From: Natronomonas marina | Lineage (GTDB): Archaea > Halobacteriota > Halobacteria > Halobacteriales > Haloarculaceae | DNA: 64,000 nt | Direction: 5' to 3' | Assembly (NCBI RefSeq): GCF_024298905.1 | Contig: NZ_CP101154.1 | Coordinates: forward strand, 2,108,001 to 2,172,000 | In this document: one piece after another, positions 7,695-16,900 of the stretch | How positions within the stretch are numbered: position 1 is the stretch's first letter | Layout: the number at the start of each line of letters is the position of its first letter | The notes under the pieces: model-generated | What the model was told of the DNA's origin: nothing | The model's database searches: none | Seen by the model: the letters and a program-made list of their open reading frames with translations, nothing else | Position numbers and translations under genes: made by a program

Positions 7695-8563
7695 TAACCT
7701 CGGTCGAGGAGATCCCGGAACTCGCTTTCCGCACCGAGGAAAGCGAACTGGAGACGCTCCGTGCGGAGATCGTGTCGTTCCTCCGGGACCAGGTCGACGG
7801 GGCGGACGCCGACGGCGTCGTCGTCCCGGTGAGCGGAGGCATCGACTCGACGCTCTCGGCGCATCTCTGCGTCGAGGCTCTCGGCCCGGAGGCGGTGACG
7901 GCGCTCGTGTTGCCGTGTACGCTGACGGACGCGGAGAACACCATCGACGCCCAGTCGGTCGTCGAGCGCCTCGGTGTCGAGCCGACGAAGATCCAACTCC
8001 AGCCGATGCTCGACATGTTCGAGGACGCGGTGGCGCCGGAGATATCCGAGCAGGCGGACCGCCGGGCCATCGGCAACGTCATCGCCCGCCTGCGGATGGT
8101 CGTGGCCTACTACGCCGCGAACGTGACCGGCCGGCTGGTCTGTGGCACCTCGAACCGGACGGAACTCCTGCTCGGGTACTTCACGAAGCACGGTGACGGC
8201 GCCGCCGACATACGTCCCATCGCCGGTCTCTACAAGACCGAGGTCCGTGCGCTGGCGCGGCACCTCGACGTGCCGACCGACATCGTCGAGAAGACGCCGA
8301 CTGCGGGACTGTGGGCCGGACAGACCGACCGAAGGGAACTGGGCGCCCCGTACGGCCTGCTCGACGTTATCCTCCACGAACTCGTCGAGAACGACCTCGG
8401 CGTCGAGGGCACCGCCGCCACGCTGGGCGTCGACGAGTCGTTCGTCGCTCGCTACGCCCACCGCGTCCTCGAGAACGGCCACAAGCGCGAGCCGGTGCCG
8501 ACCCCGAACGGCGACCGAACCGGCGGCGACGCCCTCTTCTGCGAACTCGAGGGACGGGCCTGA
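7691..8563 (+). CDS. nadE: NAD+ synthase, ammonia-dependent
   Basis: 290 residues of the adenine-nucleotide alpha-hydrolase (PP-loop) fold. Visible are VPVSGGIDSTLSAHL (ATP pyrophosphate loop SGGxDS), the invariant CGTSNRTELLLGYFTKHGDG and IAGLYKTEVRALARHL, and TAGLWAGQTDRRELG. It adenylates nicotinate adenine dinucleotide and amidates it to NAD+. There is no N-terminal glutaminase domain, so it should use free ammonia. The start at 7691 overlaps the stop of the preceding 27-codon ORF; no other promoter is seen, so translation is probably coupled. It is typically essential in this lineage. Confidence 0.96.
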   Translation: MITSVEEIPELAFRTEESELETLRAEIVSFLRDQVDGADADGVVVPVSGGIDSTLSAHLCVEALGPEAVTALVLPCTLTDAENTIDAQSVVERLGVEPTKIQLQPMLDMFEDAVAPEISEQADRRAIGNVIARLRMVVAYYAANVTGRLVCGTSNRTELLLGYFTKHGDGAADIRPIAGLYKTEVRALARHLDVPTDIVEKTPTAGLWAGQTDRRELGAPYGLLDVILHELVENDLGVEGTAATLGVDESFVARYAHRVLENGHKREPVPTPNGDRTGGDALFCELEGRA

Positions 8564-8678
8564 GCGGCACCCTCCCGGGACGGAGACGGTCCCCGGCGTC
8601 GCCGGGTGGCTTTAACACTCTTTGTTCATCTCCGTCGGCTTGCTTACATTGATAAGGTCGGGGGCCGCAGGTCCGTCC

Positions 8679-9656
8679 ATGTCGATGCGAGCCATCGAGG
8701 TCACGGAGTACGGCGACGCCGACGCGCTGACGGTATCGGAAGCGGAGGTACCGGACCCCGGCGAGGGCCAGGTCCGTATCGAGGTCCGGGCGGCCGGCAT
8801 CAACTTCGCCGACATCATGCAGCGCCGCGGCCACTACCAGGGCGGTCCGAAGCCGCCCTACGTCCCCGGTATGGAGGTCGCAGGCGTCGTCGACGCCGTC
8901 GGCGAGGGGGTCAACCGCGAGGAGGGCGAGGCCGTCGTCTCGCTCGTCGAGGGGCGCGGGTACGCCGAGTACGCGCTGGCCGACGCGCGCGGCCTGCTCG
9001 ATATTCCCGGCGACATGAGCTTCGAGGAGGCCGCCGGCTTCCCCGTCCAGTGGCTCACCGCCCACAACTGCCTCCACGAGTGGGGCGGCCTCGAGGAAGG
9101 CGAGACGGTCCTCGTCCACGCCGCAGCGGGCGGTGTCGGCTCCGCGGCGGTCCAGTTGGCCGACGACGCCGGCGCGACGGTGCTCGGCACCGCCTCAACC
9201 CCCGAGAAACTCGAGATGGCCGCGGACCTGGGGATGGATCACGGCATCCGCTACACCGAGGAGGACTTCGTCGAACGGGTCGACGACATCACGGACGGCG
9301 AGGGTGTCGACCTCGTACTGGACGGCATCGGCGGCGAGACGACCGACCGGAGCCTCGACGCCCTGACATCCTTCGGCCGGATGGTCTCGTTCGGCGCGGC
9401 CGCCGGCGAACCCGGCCGGCCCAACACCGCCGACCTGCTGTTCGGCAACAAGACCGTCATCGGCTACCACCTCGGGCGCGCCATCGCCGAGAAGCCGATG
9501 CGCGTGATGGGCGCGGTGCCGGAGCTAACCCAGTTGCTCGGGGACGGCACCCTCGCGGTCCAGGTCGGCCACACCTTCGACCTCGAGGCCGCCGCCGAGG
9601 CCCACGAGTTCATCGAGGACCGCAACTCCTCCGGCAAGGTCGTGCTGATCCCGTAG
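8679..9656 (+). CDS. Quinone-oxidoreductase-like zinc-free medium-chain dehydrogenase
   Basis: 325 residues, MDR superfamily, quinone oxidoreductase (zeta-crystallin/QOR) subgroup: GroES-like N-terminal domain with GINFADIMQRRGHYQG and PYVPGMEVAGVVDAVGEGV, then a Rossmann domain with VHAAAGGVGSAAVQLA, and DLVLDGIGGETTDRSL. The zinc ligands of alcohol dehydrogenases are absent, as expected for QOR. It probably reduces quinones or enones with NAD(P)H. The ATG at 8679 is supported by the TATA-like CTTACATTGAT centred 28 bases upstream; upstream in-frame Met codons would lie in the promoter. Confidence 0.93.
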   Translation: MSMRAIEVTEYGDADALTVSEAEVPDPGEGQVRIEVRAAGINFADIMQRRGHYQGGPKPPYVPGMEVAGVVDAVGEGVNREEGEAVVSLVEGRGYAEYALADARGLLDIPGDMSFEEAAGFPVQWLTAHNCLHEWGGLEEGETVLVHAAAGGVGSAAVQLADDAGATVLGTASTPEKLEMAADLGMDHGIRYTEEDFVERVDDITDGEGVDLVLDGIGGETTDRSLDALTSFGRMVSFGAAAGEPGRPNTADLLFGNKTVIGYHLGRAIAEKPMRVMGAVPELTQLLGDGTLAVQVGHTFDLEAAAEAHEFIEDRNSSGKVVLIP

Positions 9657-9665
9657 CGGCCGTCG

Positions 9666-10279
9666 GTGGGGGTCGCCGGCGCTGCCGGGGGGACCGGGAT
9701 GGTCGGTACTGCGAGCGCGCTGCACTTCCAGACCACGGCCGCGGCGGAAGTGACCAGCGACTCGAGTTCCGACGCCTGGCGTGAAAACGACTGCATCACC
9801 AGCCACGAGTTCAAAGTCGATTCGGATAACAGTTCTACGAGCATCGATTTCTGTGAACCCAACAGCGGCATATACCCATCCGAGAACGGTAAAGAAGTCG
9901 AAATCAATTGGGATGCTGTGGCGCAATCGCGGTGGACACGCTGGCGGCTGCCATCGAGCAACCGATCGATATCCTGATAACTGCCGCAGCTATCGTGGAC
10001 CTCTCGGACTACCAGGGTAACGGGACGGCCACCGCCACGATGAGTCACAACCGGCGGACAGCCGACAACAGCCACCAGCGGTCAAAAACGAAGGTCCAGG
10101 GTACCTTCGAACTGAACGTCCCCGGAGGCGAAGACTGCACCCTCGACATCACGTCTAGCACCTCGATATACGACCCCTGTGACCGGGTCGGCGACCAAAC
10201 GGATCCCGACGAATGGACCCAGGCACAGACCTACCGCATATACGCAGACGACGACAGTGTGCAGCAACGGTACTGGTAG
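9666..10279 (+). pseudogene. Disrupted gene for a secreted or surface protein
   Basis: Two reading frames join to make one plausible product. Frame one (GTG 9666 to 9977) encodes a small hydrophobic start VGVAGAAGGTGMVGTASAL followed by a polar region with Cys (RENDCITSHEF, SSTSIDFCEP). Near 9905-9935 the coding character moves to another frame that runs to the TAG at 10279 and contains DILITAAAIVDLSDY, VQGTFELNVPGGEDCTLD and DPCDRVGDQTDPDEW. The N-terminus resembles the tail of a haloarchaeal Tat or lipoprotein signal lacking its RR start. Base composition is visibly lower in GC than the neighbours, which suggests acquired DNA. No family was recognised. It is probably a decayed gene with a one-base frameshift. 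Confidence 0.5.
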
Positions 10280-10375
10280 GACACGACTGCCAACTGCCGG
10301 ACACCCGTCAGGCGATTCCGAGTGAGGGGGGCGTATATCCAAAGTGTTTTCTCCGGGCGAGTCCCCGATTCGTGT

Positions 10376-10792
10376 ATGGATGGCGGCGGCTCTACGGACA
10401 TGACGCTCGCGTTCGAACTCGAGGCGCTCAAGCGGCTGGCGCGGCCGGAGGAGGTGTTCTCCGACGCCCGCACCTGGAGCGAGTACGTCGGGGTGGTCTC
10501 GGAGAAGCCGACCTACGTCGTGACGAACTTCACCCGGAAGAACCGGATCCGACAGGACTTCTTCTCGGGGCCCCGGGGCCGCGAGGAGAGCCTCGAGAAC
10601 GTCAAGACCCAGTTCGACACCGAGCGGCACGTCTTCGTCGGCGTCGACGACGGCGACGAGACCCTCGCCGAGGAGGTCGGATGGGAGTTCCTGCCGGTCG
10701 AGCGAGCAGCCGAGGCCGCCGGGTGGGAACTGGGCGATCCCGAGACCGACGACGAGACGGTCGACGACGAGGGCCGCGACGACTGGCCCTGA
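10376..10792 (+). CDS. Haloarchaeal conserved protein (DUF7124-like)
   Basis: 138 residues, soluble and acidic, resembling the DUF7124 family of haloarchaeal proteins: TDMTLAFELEALKRLA, WSEYVGVVSEKPTYVVTNF, TRKNRIRQDFFSGPRGREE and FDTERHVFVGVDDGDE. The C-terminus is an acidic tail. Function is unknown; the central RKNRIRQDFFSGPRGR stretch is strikingly basic for this proteome and could bind nucleic acid or phosphate. The ATG at 10376 was preferred because homology starts there and AT-rich GTGTTTTCT lies about 30 bases upstream. The family name is from memory. Confidence 0.8.
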   Translation: MDGGGSTDMTLAFELEALKRLARPEEVFSDARTWSEYVGVVSEKPTYVVTNFTRKNRIRQDFFSGPRGREESLENVKTQFDTERHVFVGVDDGDETLAEEVGWEFLPVERAAEAAGWELGDPETDDETVDDEGRDDWP

Positions 10793-10872
10793 GGATCGGC
10801 CGTCGGTGACGCGTAGCACTACCGGGGCGGCGTACGGACGTTTTTAAGTAGTGGGCGAGCGGTGGGTCGGAT

Positions 10873-11739
10873 ATGTCGCTGGATATCGGCGAGGCGTTCG
10901 GCGAGGGGCTCTCGCGGCTCTCCACCCGAGCCGGCCTCTCGCTCGCCGTCGTCTTCGCCCTCGTGGCGCTCGTGTCGGCCGTCCTCTCGCAGACGCTCCA
11001 GATCGAGGCCCTGGAGGCGATGCTGGAGACGTTCCGGGCAGCATCGCCGGAGCAACTCGACCTGACCCAGGCGGAGTACGACCGACAGATAGAGGTCCTC
11101 GAGACGCAACTCCAGACGGTCAGAGAGACGTCCCCGCTGGCGCTGGGAGTGCCGCTCTCGGTCGCCGCCGGGGGGCTGCTCGTGGTCGCGTTTCTCGCGG
11201 AGGCGGTCTCGATCGTCGCGGTCCGGGCGTTTGCGGCCGACGACCCCGAAGCCGTCGCCCTCGGGGACGCCACTGGCGGTCTCGGGCTGGCGACGCTGAA
11301 CGGCTTCGTCGGCGGTATCGTCGTCTGGGGGCTCATCGCGGTCGGCTCCGTGTTCCTCCTGGTCCCCGGGCTCTTCTTCGCCGTCGTGTTTTACTTCCTC
11401 CGGCAGCGGATCGCCCTCGAAGACGAGAACTTCGTCGACGCCCTGGCGGCCTCCTGGCGCCTGACGAAGGGCAACCGGCTCAACGTGTTCGCGCTCGGGT
11501 TGCTCGTGGTCGTCGTCTCGCAGATCGATCTGATGGCCAGCCTGGTCCTCGCGCCGGTGTCGGCCGTCGCCGCGACCGTCGTCTCGGCCGCCATCGGCGG
11601 CGTGCTCGCGGCCTTCGGAGCCGCCGCCGTCACCCGCGGCTACCTACAGTTGACCGAGCGAGAGCCACCGGACGAGGCCGAGAGGACGGCGGGCGACCCC
11701 TACGACGGCGCGCTCGGACCCGAGGACATCCCCGAGTAG
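10873..11739 (+). CDS. Multi-pass membrane protein with GPDPase/YciC-like membrane domain
   Basis: 288 residues with about six hydrophobic segments (near 20-40, 90-112, 135-160, 165-185, 210-235, 240-262). Between segments is a predicted coiled helix (LEAMLETFRAASPEQLD ... LETQLQTVRETS), and a cytoplasmic loop ALEDENFVDALAASWRLTKGNRL typical of the membrane domains found in YciC/GPDPase-membrane-domain families and haloarchaeal relatives. The C-terminus is acidic. Its role is unknown. The TATA box GTTTTTAAGT lies about 28 bases upstream of the ATG, giving a leaderless single-gene transcript. Confidence 0.78.
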   Translation: MSLDIGEAFGEGLSRLSTRAGLSLAVVFALVALVSAVLSQTLQIEALEAMLETFRAASPEQLDLTQAEYDRQIEVLETQLQTVRETSPLALGVPLSVAAGGLLVVAFLAEAVSIVAVRAFAADDPEAVALGDATGGLGLATLNGFVGGIVVWGLIAVGSVFLLVPGLFFAVVFYFLRQRIALEDENFVDALAASWRLTKGNRLNVFALGLLVVVVSQIDLMASLVLAPVSAVAATVVSAAIGGVLAAFGAAAVTRGYLQLTEREPPDEAERTAGDPYDGALGPEDIPE

Positions 11740-11784
11740 TCCGACCACAGCGCTATTGATCCGGTAGGACGAACGTTCGGGGGT

Positions 11785-12120
11785 ATGACTGACACCGAAC
11801 TCGACGTGGAGATAGAAGTCGAGGTAGAGGTCGACGGCGACGAACTCGAGATAGCGGTCGGCGACACCGAGGAAGCCGAGGCGGAACTGTCGACGGACGG
11901 TCTCGAGATAGAGATCGAAGCCGAAATCGAGGCCGTGGCAGTCGACGACGACGAACACGAAGAGCCGCGGGAGGACGACGAGGAAATCAGCGACGACAGC
12001 GACAGTGACGAAGAGGAAGAAGAAGATGACGAGGACGACGCGGACGAAGGGGAAGGGGACGAGGACGACGAGGACCGAGAAGACGAAGAGGACGAAGGGG
12101 AAGGGGACGAAGACGAGTAG
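11785..12120 (+). CDS. Hyperacidic low-complexity protein
   Basis: 111 residues, almost half Asp and Glu. The first half alternates acidic and beta-branched residues (ELDVEIEVEVEVDGDELEI, LEIEIEAEIEAVAV), a pattern of amphipathic beta strands. The second half is a disordered acid tail (DSDSDEEEEEDDEDDADEG). The frame is supported by Met at 11785 and by third-base variation (GAG/GAA, GAC) that keeps the acidic code. Function is unknown; candidates are a cation buffer, histone-like-protein mimic or solubility tail. No homologue was recognised. Confidence 0.65.
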   Translation: MTDTELDVEIEVEVEVDGDELEIAVGDTEEAEAELSTDGLEIEIEAEIEAVAVDDDEHEEPREDDEEISDDSDSDEEEEEDDEDDADEGEGDEDDEDREDEEDEGEGDEDE

Positions 12121-12129
12121 CCGGGCCGG

Positions 12130-12783
12130 TCAGTCGGTGGACTCCTCGCCACCGTCGGGCTGGCCCATGGGGGCCGGCTCGGTGTCGGGGGCGCGCCCGG
12201 GGAGCCAGTCGCCGATGTTGGCAGCGACGTAGTCCCGGCCGCCGAGCCCGAACGCGATGCCGATAGCGAGCGCGACACCGGCGGCCAGGCCCCACGCGGC
12301 GGCCTGCGCGAACGTGTTGAGGATTCGGACGTCGACGCCCATCGTCCCCAGCCCGATGACGGTCACGACGAAGTAGAGAAAGACGCGCAGTCCGTCGGCG
12401 AAGACATCGGTGTAGCTGGTTTCCGTGACGGTCTCGGTGTGTGCGACGACGTCGGCGACGAAGTCCGCGAGGACGAACCCGACGACGATGATGAGCGCGC
12501 CGGCGACGAACGCCGGCAGGTACGAGACCGCGGCCGAGATCCACTCCGAGAGGAGTTCGACCGCGAGGGCGTCCGCCGCCGCGAGTAGCGCCAGCGCGTA
12601 CACGAAGTACCCCCGACGCGACCGAGGCTCCGCGACACCGCCTTCTCGCTGCCACCCAGGGCGCCGCCGAGTGGCGTCTTCATGACGAGTCGGTCGAGTT
12701 CGGTCCGGTTCCGTACGGCCCGGACAACCCTCGCTCGATGCCCGGCCACCACGACCGACGGGGACGACGACCACCACGGCCAC
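12130..12783 (-). pseudogene. Mechanosensitive-channel-like membrane protein with compensated frameshifts
   Basis: The open frame runs from GTG 12783 to 12130. Its C-terminal half is a clear haloarchaeal small-conductance mechanosensitive-channel relative: YFVYALALLAAADALAVEL, VSYLPAFVAGALIIVVGFV, and a final glycine-rich helix AAWGLAAGVALAIGIAFGL. The middle of the frame (EGCPGRTEPDRTRP to SRRG) is not channel-like, while another minus frame of the same DNA gives the expected linker NRTELDRLVMKTPLGGAL and SEKAVSRSLGRVGG. Two indels therefore appear to enclose about 43 codons, one at the five-C run 12610-12614, and the frame is restored downstream. The first transmembrane segment is cut by the start. 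The gene is probably inactive or altered, or the assembly has errors. Confidence 0.6.
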
Positions 12784-12863
12784 GACGACGGGAGTGACGA
12801 GTCCCCCGACGGGGGGTCGGGCGGGAACGCTGTTTTTAACCGGGTTCGACGCCGAGTGGCGGT

Positions 12864-13394
12864 ATGGCAGAACCGCGCGTGCCCGGCGGCGGCTCCGGGA
12901 GCCTGGAACTTCCCTGTGGCGAGACGATTCACGCCCACGACCTCGACATGGGGATGCGCGAAATCCGGTGTGACTGCGGGGAGCGCCACGCCGTCGTCGT
13001 GGACGTCCACCCCGTCTCGCGGTTCGTTCCCGAGTCCATCGTGGACGTGCTCCGGGAGACCGTCGAGACCGACGACGAGTTCCCGGAGTTCGGGACGCCG
13101 CATGTGATGGGCATCGTTCTCGAGGAGTTCCCCGAGGAGGTCGCCGTCGCCGACGTCGCCGAGGACGGCCACGTCGGCTACGCGCTGCTGTGGGTGACCG
13201 GCTTCGACTCCCGTCGCCTCCACGAAATCGTCGTCGAGTTGCTCGTCGAGCTGATGGAGCACGCGGTCAGTCACGGCGACGAGTCGACCGCCACCGAGTT
13301 CGAAGAGCAGATGCTGGAGTTCGACGTCGAGACCTTCGTCGAGGAGTACCGCGCCGAGCGGGACTTCGAGTCCGAGGTCGACACGCCGGTGTAG
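12864..13394 (+). CDS. Haloarchaeal conserved protein (DUF5815-like)
   Basis: 176 residues, soluble, with a short Gly-rich start, a small metal-site-like stretch (LELPCGETI, REIRCDCGERHAVVV) and a long helical C-terminus (LHEIVVELLVELMEHAVSH, EFEEQMLEFDVETFVEEYR). It resembles the DUF5815 family found across haloarchaea; function is unknown. The three cysteines could bind one zinc with His. A strong TATA box GTTTTTAACC lies about 28 bases upstream and abuts the decayed channel gene on the other strand. Confidence 0.82.
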   Translation: MAEPRVPGGGSGSLELPCGETIHAHDLDMGMREIRCDCGERHAVVVDVHPVSRFVPESIVDVLRETVETDDEFPEFGTPHVMGIVLEEFPEEVAVADVAEDGHVGYALLWVTGFDSRRLHEIVVELLVELMEHAVSHGDESTATEFEEQMLEFDVETFVEEYRAERDFESEVDTPV

Positions 13395-13513
13395 ACGTGT
13401 CACGGTGTAACACAGTTTTGCGGCGAATTGTCAGACGTTCCCACGCGAGCGACCAGCGTCCCGTCTCCCGGTTTTCGTCAGTCGGGCGTCCGACGATTGT
13501 CTGACGGGGTGTT

Positions 13514-13768
13514 ATGGTACGCCGGCCCATGCGTAAGAACATGCGCATACGCCGGGGTGAGTTCGAGCGGATACGGTCCGTACTCTCGGAGGCGGACCCC
13601 GAGGAGCCGCTGACGGCCCGGGAGATACTGAACCTGCTCGAGGAGCACGGCGAGGAGTTCGACAGCGCTCACCGCGTTGCGACCGTCCTCGGTCGGGAGG
13701 CCGAGGCCGGCGAGGTCGAGGTCATCGACGGCCAGCCGTACCGCTACCGACTCGGCGAAGGTAGCTGA
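13514..13768 (+). CDS. Small winged-helix-like protein of unknown function
   Basis: 84 residues as given; shorter starts at 13529 or 13541 are possible, and TTATGG 27 bases before 13541 fits a leaderless start there. The sequence RGEFERIRSVLSEADPEEPLTAREILNLLEEHGEEFDSAHR... reads as two helices plus a helix-turn-helix, ending with a two-strand wing (GEVEVIDGQPYRYRL). This is the shape of a minimal winged-helix DNA-binding protein, though no family was recognised. The N-terminal RRPMRKNMRIRR is basic. It stands alone between two promoters. Confidence 0.65.
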   Translation: MVRRPMRKNMRIRRGEFERIRSVLSEADPEEPLTAREILNLLEEHGEEFDSAHRVATVLGREAEAGEVEVIDGQPYRYRLGEGS

Positions 13769-13964
13769 GGGTCGGCGGCACGGGAGCGGGTGGCCGTATC
13801 CGTCGCTCTGGTCCAGCAGTGCGAACCTCGTAACCCGAGGTCGCGTTTTCCGAACGCTCGTCAGCCCTGCGGCCGGAGTTCGTCCGGTTCCGGCCCGCTT
13901 CCGGCGAGGCTCGCACGATTCGAAATTCGTACTTGCGCTACGAAATCCGCATCTTTTCGCCGGG

Positions 13965-13971
13965 CTTATTA
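13965..13971 (+). promoter_or_regulatory. TATA box deciding the carB start
   Basis: CTTATTA is centred 28 bases before the ATG at 13996, the spacing of haloarchaeal leaderless transcripts. It therefore favours 13996 over the in-frame ATG at 13987 and earlier starts. A small TTCGTA/TACGAA inverted repeat lies about 20-35 bases further upstream and might be regulatory. Confidence 0.6.
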
Positions 13972-13995
13972 CGATGTGCGAACTCGATGGGGGTA

Positions 13996-16900
13996 ATGAC
14001 CGACGACGAGGACCGCACCATCCTGCTCATCGGCAGTGGACCGATCCAGATCGGACAGGCCGCGGAGTTCGACTACTCCGGCGCACAGGCGTGCCGGGCG
14101 CTCCAGGAGGAGGGCGCCCGGGTCGTCCTCGTCAACTCCAACCCCGCGACCATCATGACCGACCCCGAGATGGCCGACAAGGTGTACGTCGAACCCATCA
14201 CGCCAGAGGCCATCGCCGAGGTCGTCCGCGAGGAAAAGCCCGACGGCGTCATCGCGGGACTGGGCGGCCAGACCGGGCTGAACGTCACCGCCGAACTCGC
14301 CGAACAGGGCGTCCTCGACGAGCACGACGTCGACATCATGGGGACGCCGCTGGACACCATCTACGCCACCGAGGACCGCGAACTGTTCCGCGAGCGGATG
14401 CGGAAGATCGACGAACCGGTCTGTCGCTCCGAGACCATCGAGTCCATGGACGAACTCGAAGAGGCGGTCGAGGCCGTCGGCGGCCTCCCCGTCATCGCCC
14501 GCACCGCCTACACGCTGGGCGGCTCCGGCTCCGGCGTCGTCGACGACATGGACGAACTCCGCGAAATCGTCCGCAAGGGCTTCCAGCTCTCCCGGAACCA
14601 CGAGGTCCAGATCACCGAGTCCATCGCCGGCTGGGTCGAACTGGAGTACGAGGTGATGCGGGACGCCGACGACTCCTGTATCATCATCTGCAACATGGAG
14701 AACATCGACCCGATGGGCATCCACACCGGCGAGTCGACGGTCGTCACCCCGTCGCAGGTCATCCCCGACGAGGCCCACCAGGAGATGCGGGACTCGGCGC
14801 TGAAGGTCATCCGCGAACTCGGCATCCAGGGCGGCTGTAATATCCAGCACGCCTGGCGCGACGACGGGACGCCCTCCGGCGAGTACCGCGTCGTCGAGGT
14901 CAACCCCCGCGTCTCCCGCTCGTCGGCTTTGGCCTCGAAGGCGACCGGGTATCCCATCGCCCGCGTCACCGCCAAGGTGGCGATGGGCAAGCGCCTCCAC
15001 GAGATAGACAACGAGATTACCGGCGAGACCACCGCCGCCTTCGAACCCGCCATCGACTACGTGGTCACGAAGGTGCCGCGGTGGCCCAAGGACAAGTTCT
15101 CCGACGTCGAGTTCGAGTTGGGCCCGGCGATGAAGTCGACGGGCGAGGCGATGTCCATCGGCCGGACCTTCGAGGAGTCGCTGCTGAAGGCGCTGCGCTC
15201 CTCGGAGTACGACCCGGCCGTCGACTGGACGACCGTCGACGACGAGGAACTCGAGTCGGCGTACCTCGAGACGCCGACGCCGGACCGCCCGTACGCGATG
15301 TTCGAGGCCTTCGACCGCGGCTACTCCGTCGAGGAGGTCGTCGAGTCGACCGGGATCTACGAGTGGTACGTCGAGCGGTTCAAGCGCATCGCCGAGGCCG
15401 CCGACGCCGCACAGGACGGCGACTTCCAGACCGCCGCCGACGCCGGCTTCACGAACCAGGAGGTCACCGCCATCGCCGGCGGGGAGTTCAACGACACCCA
15501 CGCCTCCTGGATACCCTCGGAGGTCGACGACGGCGACGACGAGGAGGGCCAGCGCCTCGAACCCGACGGCGGCGAGGCGGGCGGGGTCGCGTCCGGCGAC
15601 GTCACCGTCGACGACGTCGAGGACGCGACCTCCCGGCGGACGTACAAACAGGTCGACACCTGCGCCGGCGAGTTCCGCGCCTCCACGCCGTACTACTACT
15701 CGGCGCGTGAACCGCCGACGGGCCAGGGCGCGAGCGAGGTCCAGGTCGACCGCGACGTCGAGTCGGTCGTGGTGGTCGGCGGCGGTCCCATCCGCATCGG
15801 GCAGGGCGTCGAGTTCGACTACTGTGCCGTCCACGCCGTCCGTGCCCTCCGGGAGGTCGGCATCGACGCCCACGTCGTCAACAACAACCCCGAGACGGTC
15901 TCGACGGACTACGACACCTCCGACGGCCTGTTCTTCGAGCCCATCACCGCCGAGGAGGTCGCCGACATCGTCGAGGAGACCGACGCCGACGGGGTGATGG
16001 TCCAGTTCGGCGGCCAGACCTCCGTCAACGTCGGCGAACCGCTCGAGGACGAACTCCGGCGCCGCGACCTCGACTGTGAAATCATGGGCACCTCAGTCGA
16101 GGCGATGGACCTCGCGGAGGACCGCGACCGGTTCAACGAACTGATGGACGAGCTTGGAATCAGCCAGCCGGAGGGCGGCACCGCGACCAGCGAGAGCGAG
16201 GCGCTGGAGCTGGCCCACGACATCGGCTATCCCGTCCTCGTCCGGCCCTCCTACGTGCTGGGCGGCCGCGCGATGGACGTCGTCTACTCCGACGAGGAAC
16301 TGCAGGAGTACATCGAGGAGGCGGTTCGCGTCGCGCCGGACAAGCCCATCCTCGTCGACGAGTTCCTCGCCGACGCCGTCGAACTCGACGTCGACGCGGT
16401 GGCCGACGGCGACGACGTCCTCATCGGCGGCATCATGGAGCACGTCGAGGCCGCCGGCGTCCACTCCGGCGACTCCGCGTGCATGATTCCGCCGCGGTCG
16501 CTGTCACAGGAGACGCTGGAGCGCGTCCGCGAGGTGACCCTCGAAATCGCGCGCGCGCTGGACACCGTCGGCCTGCTGAACGTCCAGCTGGCCGTGCGTG
16601 ACGGCGAGGTGTACGTCCTGGAGGCCAACCCCCGTTCCTCGCGGACCGTCCCGTTCGTCTCGAAGGCGACTGGCGTCCCCATCGCCAAACTGGCAGCGAA
16701 GGTGATGGCCGGCCAGACGCTCGACGAACTCCGCGTCCACGAGCAGGTCCCCGAGCACGTCTCCGTCAAGGAGGTCGTGCTCCCGTTCGACCGCCTGCCG
16801 GGGTCGGACCCCCGGCTCGGTCCCGAGATGAAGTCCACCGGCGAGGTGATGGGCACCGCCCGCTCGTTCGGCAAGGCCTACCTGAAGGCGCAGTCGTCGA

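Noticed and set aside
8606-9784. A 392-residue plus-strand frame rich in arginine
   Set aside because: It is a shadow of the quinone-oxidoreductase gene in a neighbouring frame.
12005-12232. A basic 75-residue plus-strand frame rich in Lys, Thr and Arg
   Set aside because: It is an out-of-frame reading of the hyperacidic gene, whose codon pattern is GAG/GAC-rich in the other frame.
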